Positions 57,561 to 64,000 of a DNA stretch of 64,000 nucleotides are shown here, piece by piece. The stretch lies in assembly GCF_021347895.1 (NCBI RefSeq), contig NC_067113.1, forward strand, positions 1,120,467-1,184,466, in the 5' to 3' direction. This stretch comes from Acanthochromis polyacanthus (lineage: Eukaryota > Chordata > Actinopteri > Pomacentridae). The notes under the pieces are model-generated. The model ran no database searches, was not told the origin of the DNA, and worked only from the letters and a program-made list of their open reading frames with translations. Both the position numbers and the translations under genes were made by a program. How positions within the stretch are numbered: position 1 is the stretch's first letter; each line of letters begins with the position of its first letter.

Positions 57561-60500
57561 TCCTCTACACACAGACAGTGCTGAGCTGATATAATGAGTC
57601 CTGTCATTACCATTATATTTTATCCATGCTGTCTTTCCATCCATCCTTGTCACTCACACACCAGTTCTTGTGAGTTTTCAAATGTGGCAGTGCTACATAA
57701 ATATTTGTTTTGACAAAATAATAATAACTAAACACTTGTTGCACCAACATGGAACACAAATCGCAAATCACAGCACTCACTTTTAAGGATATCATGTCAA
57801 GCTTATCATCATGTCAATGCATTTGAAGATTTTTGCAAGTGGTTTAATCCTTAAATTACCAATAATGACATAATTAACATCTTGGCAAGGTGTGTCAAGT
57901 GAGAGAGTTCTTGTCCCATACGCACAGGGCTGGAAGTTTGATTTATATAACATATAATCTTGTTTAAAAGTTGTCTGGAACTCCGACATTGTTTCTACAG
58001 GGCCGATGTCGATTACTGGTAGTTAAAGAAGACCTCTTATTAGTAACTGGAACCAATATACACTAAATGATGTATAATAACAACAGTTTAATTGACTGGG
58101 ATTTGACTTACTACAATAAAGTAACACAGACTCCCTGGCTGTACTGTGCATGGACTGGTCACTGACTGTCATGCAGTCGTACCACAAAAGCCCACTGTGA
58201 GTCAGGAGAAACCCACATTCTTTGTGGCCTTGTGCAGATCACAAACATTTATTTCCAATCCACTGTGTTACAAAGTGGCAGGTCCTTGCATTTTGTCACT
58301 GAGGTTGACCTTGTTAAAATAATTTATACATGGTGACAGAAATCGTTTCTCCTCAGCGGTGGCAGAAATGCAGAGAGGCCCACTCCATACTAAATCAGCC
58401 TGGGAGTGTCTGAATGCAGTTAATCTGTGCAAAGATGAGATATGACAGGATTTGAAATGCTTGGTCACAGATTATGAATGGATTAGAGTGTCCTACACGT
58501 GCAGTAGTGAATATGATAGCAATAAACATGATTGGCATTACTGCACTGGAGTACTGATCTCTCTGCGTTTGCACACAGTGGAATTACTCGCTCTGCTTTC
58601 TAAAAGATGTCCTCACTTCCTCTGAATGACCTCATCGTCTCTCCATGAGAAATTCACATCTAAACACACTGTGTGTGAGCAGGGTGGTTGCTGCACCTCA
58701 CAAACTGCTAATTGCATCTAATTAAAGCCAAAGCACTGAATGACCACCTGCCTGTACGTCCATGTGCATTAATCCATGTGACTGGTATCATCTGATAAGT
58801 GGGTGCTTGCTCTACAGGCACCTTTGTGCTAACCTACCTGATAGCAGCAGCTAAATATTTTAACGCACATTCCTCCACCTGACAGTGTGAAGCATGTTTG
58901 GACTGCAGTATGACTAGACATTCATAAATGATTCATGACTAACAAACACAAAGCACCTGCATGCAGCTGGGATGTGATCATATAAGAATGAATAAATGTG
59001 TTAACTAAAAGTGACCTCGCCTGGAGGATCAGGGCTCCTCAGTTTCTGCAATGTAACTCAACCGTACTGTTTAAATGCCTTTAACCTTATATTATTACAG
59101 AAGCTTTTGAAAGGAGAATGTTTGAAATACTGAGGCAGAAGTGTCCAGGATATACAAGTAACTGGTAGAGATACAGTGACGGCTGTGCTTCACAGTTCAG
59201 GTCCAGGAAAGTCAACGGCAAACTGCTTTCCTCCAGAAAAGACTTCAATCTTAATGAAGTTTCATATGAGTACTTTGAGGCCAATGAAGGGAAAAAAATT
59301 TCAGACAGTATTGGATCAATTGTTAAATGTGCGTTTCAGCGAGGAATAACAAAATGCAATGAGGGTGTGACTGGTGCATCTGGTATTGTGGAAATCATAA
59401 AAGATTTTGCATAAATGAGTCCATTTTCAGATTCCTGAGAAAATTTGACCCTAGATTGATATATTTTGAGTACATGAAACAGAAATTGATTTTTTGCCCG
59501 AAATGTCACTAAAATCTAACTCGAACCTCGAACCTGGTCATATGTGAGCACAGAGGGCAGGAGAGAAGCTAATAGATGTAAATAGTGTCTAAATGGTGTT
59601 GAACTGAAGCACAACTGGTGACATGAATTTTCTTAGTGGTGTGGGGACATCACCGAAAAACTAACTGGGTCTTAACTTTATCCAATATTGGGAGTGCATG
59701 AAGACTGTTGTGTTTACACTTGCAGCTGCTAGTAGAACTTTGGTATGCTTTGCTTGCTTTGACATTTTAGAGTTTGCAGTAACAGCTCTAAAAAGTAAAT
59801 TCACCTGCTGGGCTGTGAGGTTGCTACTCATAAATATTGTACATTAAACAAAATATAAAATACATCCAAAAAAGTGAGGTAATCCTATTGAGCAAGTTAG
59901 TAAAGATTCTGTTGAAGTTATATTAAAGTATATTTAAAGCTAAGTGTTGTGGCTCTGTCAAAACTGCTTGAGGAAATCGACAGGTATTCTAACCTTCTCT
60001 CCTCTGCAATTTCTACTCACTGGGTATATTTTGCCTCTGTAGTGTTTGTTTTATTCCTGATTAATATTTATTGATTCAAACCTGTATAGAATATCTGAGT
60101 ATAAAACAACAAATATCTAAACATTAAAATTAAATAAATGTCCACTCTGTAAATCATTGTAAGTTAAAGTAATCAATTAAACATAAACTAAGCACTGCAC
60201 ATCATTTTACAGCTTGGGCTTTGGTTGATTGACTATTGGAAGCCATTTTATGACTTTTGCCAATGTAAATATAATTTAATGAGTTTAATAAATGTAAAGA
60301 GTTCAGGCTTCTAAGTTCTGAGGCAATCTAGACATTTTAAGTGTAGGATTAAGTTATTTTTTTAATTCAGAATACATGTGAAAATTATCAAGAATTTGAG
60401 TTCAAGAGAAAAGACTGACTCTTGTATAAGCCCTTTCAGTGCACTACAGTATGAAAGAGGAAAGTAAAACAAACCCGTCCACACATCCTGTGGCTGCTAA

Positions 60501-60857
60501 AAAAACATGTGCGATACAGTAAAGGGTAACTTTAACTTTCTCTGCAACTCCTTCCATTTTACTTGTCGGTCTTGTCCAGGAACTGCTATCCAATTAAAGC
60601 AGAAACAGCACTACCAAAATCTAAACCGCACAGCAGTGTGGGTATTTGTTGTGTTGTCGTTGATGTCCACACAGAATGACCAGTATCTGCTGAGCCCAGA
60701 GGGAGCAAACTGGCCCACAACTGCACCAATAATTTCATCGGATTTATGGCTTTGTTCTGTAGCAGGCGGTGACTGTAGTGACGAACACAATGCTCTATAA
60801 CACTGGCTCCACATTATCCACTTATGATGTGTGTTGAGGACAACTTTGTGGTACATA

Positions 60858-60860
<3 letters not shown>
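57561..60860. other. Gene-free stretch
   Basis: Over 3.3 kb I see only short ORFs without recognisable domains and no clear repeat. Confidence 0.5.
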
Positions 60861-60914
<54 letters not shown>

Positions 60915-60929
60915 TGTGTGTGTGTGTGT
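60861..60929. repeat. (GT)n microsatellite
   Basis: A GT run of about 69 bp with a single gg interruption. The overlapping long ORFs are artefacts. Confidence 0.95.
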
Positions 60930-61840
60930 TTTTGAGCGCTTGTATGCAGAAAGACCGTCTTAAAGCCAGAAGCGACAGTGAACCTACCTGCACACTGACC
61001 ACTACAGCTCACCATTTAACAGCTACATTTCTGAACAATCCACACAAACACTGTTCCGTTTCCACAAGCCTATTCCTGCTGCCATCTCCTGCCTTTAAAT
61101 TCATAATCATAACCAAACAGAAGCGTCCTATTGACTCCAGAGCAGCGGGCTCACCTCGCAAATCCTATTCATGTTATTCATTTGTTTGTTTTGCACACAC
61201 ACATTCAGAAACATGTGAGTACACACACATACACAGTGACACACAATGAAGAGGGGATTGGTGGGCTTGAGCTCAGCTCCTCAAACCCAGATTGAGAACA
61301 TTAGCGTGGTGAGAAAGGCCTGCTAGCTGCCAGTGTGGATTGAGAGAATTTCATGAGCTTGGCAGGGAACAGCTCAGATCCCCTCCATCATTGTAATCCT
61401 GGGCAGCCTCACTAGTAGATTACCTATTCATCCTGCCTGCAGCCTGCTGGGACACGAGTCTGACGGAGAGCACAGAGGAGCACAGCTATACCTGCAAGGT
61501 AGAGGAGACCAGCCTGTAGGATGTACAGTTACTGTGTTTTTAAAATACAATGTGTTCATTTATCAAAACTAATCCAAAGCTCGTTCAGGGTTTACAACGT
61601 AATGCCAAGTGTTACATCCTCACATCACAAACTGAACCTTCTTCAGGTTGTTGGCAAAACAACTACCAGCTCCAAAGAAGAATGAACAGGTGTCAGCAGC
61701 AACACAAACACACCATTCACACTGTTTTATTTTACTGGTTGTCTAACTTAGTTTCCTCTGGTAACACACGTTACCTCATGTCACCTTGCTTTACTGAAGC
61801 ACATGTGATCATCAGGTCATCAGGAGCCACTTGGTCGATA
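60930..61840. other. Gene-free stretch
   Basis: No feature is recognised. Confidence 0.4.
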
Positions 61841-61890
61841 TAGAATAGAATAGAATAGAATAGAATAGAATAGAATAGAATAGAATAGAA
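61841..61890. repeat. (TAGAA)10 tandem repeat
   Basis: Ten exact TAGAA units are followed by tcactttattcatcccaga, a combination often found at the end of a fish interspersed repeat. Confidence 0.95.
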
Positions 61891-61984
61891 TCACTTTATT
61901 CATCCCAGAAGGGAAACTGTCAGGGTTCTTATGTTTAATTTTGAATTGAATAGCCTGATTGCTGATGATATGAAATTTTGATTA

Positions 61985-62589
61985 CTTGTTTAGATTAATG
62001 CAACGCACTTTATTCAGGACTTAGCAAAACCTCACTGTCGAGACTACAGCTGGTTCAAAATGCTGCCGCTCCACTCTTAACAGGATCGCAAAAATTTGTC
62101 CACATAACTCCCATCCTCCAGTCCCTCCACTGGCTCCCCGTGCACCTCCGTATTGATTTTAAACTTCTTTTATTTGTTTTTAAATGTCTTCATGGTCTGG
62201 CACCCCTGTATTTGTGTGATCTGCTGGATCCCCACATCCCATCTCGGTCACTGAGGTCAGCAGATCAGGCCTAACTGGTGGTGCCAAACACTAAAAAAAA
62301 ATCGAGAGGAGATCGTGCTTTTTCTGTGGCTGCTCCAAGATTGTGGAATGAGCTCCCACTACATATTGGATCGGCAGACACTCTCTACTTTTAAATCTCT
62401 TTTAAAAACACACTTTTTTAACTTGGCGTATGGCTCAGCTTAAAGCTGGCTTTTATTGTACAACCTGTGTTTTATGTCGTATTTTTATGCTTACACTATT
62501 TTATTTATATTTTTATTCATTTTATTTTGTTTTAACATGTACAGCACTTTGATTGACAGTGTCATATTTAAAGTGCTTTAGAAATAAAG

Positions 62590-62627
<38 letters not shown>
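61985..62627 (+). mobile_element. L2/Maui-like LINE 3' end with (GATT)n tail
   Basis: The translated frame gives LQLVQNAAAPLLTG, LQSLHWLPVHLRIDFKLLL, APRLWNELPL and STFKSLLKTHFF in order, with one stop after the RSADQA region and an A-run frame problem near 62290. The 3' tail has aaagtgctttagaaataaag and ends in (gatt)n at 62591-62627. It is 5'-truncated after the reverse transcriptase core. Confidence 0.8.
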
Positions 62628-63799
62628 TCTATAATGATATTATTACTTTTTCTAATGCCTTCAATCATAAAATGTAAGTTCAGAGTCTTAACTTTTCCTG
62701 GTAAAATGAAAGTTGTATTCTCACGCAAAAAGAGCACAATTCTGACTTTTAACTTTTTATTCTCTTTATTCATAAGGAAATTCAACTCTTCTCTACATAC
62801 TGTATTCAATCTCAAATTCGTGTCACCTGTTCTGTCTCTGTGTTGTGAATCAAGCTGGAGGACCAAGCAGAAGCCTGAGCTGCTGACACTAGCTGTGACT
62901 GTCTGAGCCTTGCTGCTGCTGGGTATGAACTTTACGTAATCCTCCTGACACAAGGACACCGCTGGCAGCACCCAGTGTTTTATTTCTTTCTACAACTCCA
63001 TCCATCTATCTGAGCAAGGAAAGTAGAGAGAGCGAGAGCGAGCAGATGGCAGAGGAAGCCCTGCCACAGCCAACACAGCACAAACATCCAGCTCTCTCTC
63101 CACCAGTGGGCATTAATCACACTTTGCCTCGCACCGAGTACTGCGACCAATCAGCACCAGTGTGAGAGCGTAGCAGCACCCTGTGACACACTGCAGGGCG
63201 CTAAAAGAGGGAGAGGGGTGGCAGGGGAGCCAGCTGGGACATTTAGGGAATTGCTGCAAGCCAGTTAGAAAGAATTTCACCACAAGTGTGTGCACATGTG
63301 TTTGTGTTTGGGAGGGAAAGAAGTGTTTGACACACTTGACGACTGCTGATATGTGGCTCTCACAAACATGCAAAATTTTAATACTGTGTGCATGCGTGTG
63401 TGTGCGTGGAGAAAAATGTGTAGGTCTGTCTTCTGACAGTCAACCAACTGTTAGTTGACGAGGCCAGTTTGTACATGACCGATGCAGACTTTGACAACTC
63501 TATTCGTACTTAAATAGAGCGGCTGGTCTGCTGTGTCCTTCATATCGAGATGTGAAAAACACACAGAGCTCCCATGGATGTTTCTGAAAGGCCAGCTTTA
63601 ACTTTGAACTTTGTTATGGGATGGAGCAGCTACAGTAGTTACAACTCAAAAATGTTCATCATGTCTTCTAGTTAATATATTAGTTTTGAGTTCTTTTGTT
63701 CAGACATCAGATGAATAGATGTAGGAATGCGAAAAGGAAACAGCAACACGACTCACAACATCTTAGAAAGAAAACCTTAAATCTGTAATATCAGACCAC
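62628..63799. other. Gene-free stretch
   Basis: Several short purine/pyrimidine-biased tracts are present, but no feature is recognised. Confidence 0.4.
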
Positions 63800-63969
63800 T
63801 GAAAAAGGAACAATCGTGTTATGGACTGGGATGGGGCAAAAGTCATCGGAACAGAAGAAAACAAACTGAAATGCTGGATTAAGGAGGCTATGGAGATCAG
63901 GAGGCATACAGAGAGGACCATTAACAGAGACGAGGGGGGCTTCATGCTCACCCACACCTGGGACACCCT
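63800..63969 (+). mobile_element. Penelope-like element C-terminal fragment
   Basis: The frame reads WDGAKVIGTEENKLKCWIKE, then AMEIRRHTERTINRDEGGF and LTHTWDTLLQRK before a stop. The KEAxEIR...NRDEG...H-x-WD pattern is typical of the GIY-YIG endonuclease C-terminus of Penelope-like retroelements in fish. Only this end is present. Upstream sequence shows no reverse transcriptase within the window. Confidence 0.55.
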
Positions 63970-64000
63970 ACTCCAGAGGAAATAGAACGGCGGGGTGCAG

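Noticed and set aside
57792..59284. Several 60-66 codon ORFs in the 57.6-60.8 kb desert
   Set aside because: Lengths fit chance in AT-rich DNA, and no motif, signal or splice context supports them.
1..64000. CRISPR array, rRNA or full tRNA genes, bacterial-type operons
   Set aside because: None seen; the tRNA-like boxes found belong to SINEs, and the composition is that of a vertebrate nuclear genome.

Overview
The window reads as nuclear DNA of a ray-finned (teleost) fish. It is AT-rich, full of (CA)n/(GT)n microsatellites, and most recognisable sequence is transposable elements of kinds common in teleosts: Tc1/mariner, hAT, piggyBac, L2/Maui-like LINEs with (ATTG)n or (AATTG)n tails, an L1/Tx1-like LINE, tRNA-derived SINEs, a solo LTR and a Penelope-like fragment. 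The species cannot be named from this. I see no convincing host cell gene. Every ORF with a recognisable domain lies in, or looks derived from, a mobile element.

Layout. 1-8.9 kb: an unclassified dispersed repeat (copies at 1-965, 4129-4436 and, inverted, 23050-24015), a THAP-domain ORF between long inverted repeats (2956-3839), a Tc1/mariner relic, a hAT element with perfect 8-bp target duplications (7214-8211) and a solo LTR with 5-bp duplications (8313-8918). 11-15 kb: a broken hAT transposase interrupted by further hAT-type sequence, plus one preserved 5' exon of another transposase and a tRNA-SINE. 16.6-19 kb: a SINE and a 1.3-kb foldback element. 20.2-21.8 kb: a complete Tc1-like element whose catalytic Glu is replaced by Gln and whose start codon is lost. 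27-30 kb: LINE fossils. 33.2-38.1 kb: two L2-like LINEs meeting tail to tail, one with an open 826-codon frame. 38.7-40.3 kb: a second Tc1-like element. 46.2-50.9 kb: an L1-like insertion with a 16-bp target duplication, containing a piggyBac relic. 55.3-56.8 kb: a Tc1 fossil split by a short hAT element (8-bp duplication) that carries a promoter-like region and the 5' coding part of a RecQ-like DNA helicase. 57-64 kb: LINE 3' ends and a Penelope-like C-terminus.

The genes do not form a pathway; the window records repeated, nested insertions. Best targets for follow-up are the hAT element with the RecQ-type helicase exon (with a second fragment of the family at 42.2 kb), the THAP ORF in a TIR-bounded deletion derivative, the foldback element, and an L1 5' end whose YY1-like motif sits at +13 of the insertion. 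Family names come from motif recognition by eye; no database search was run.
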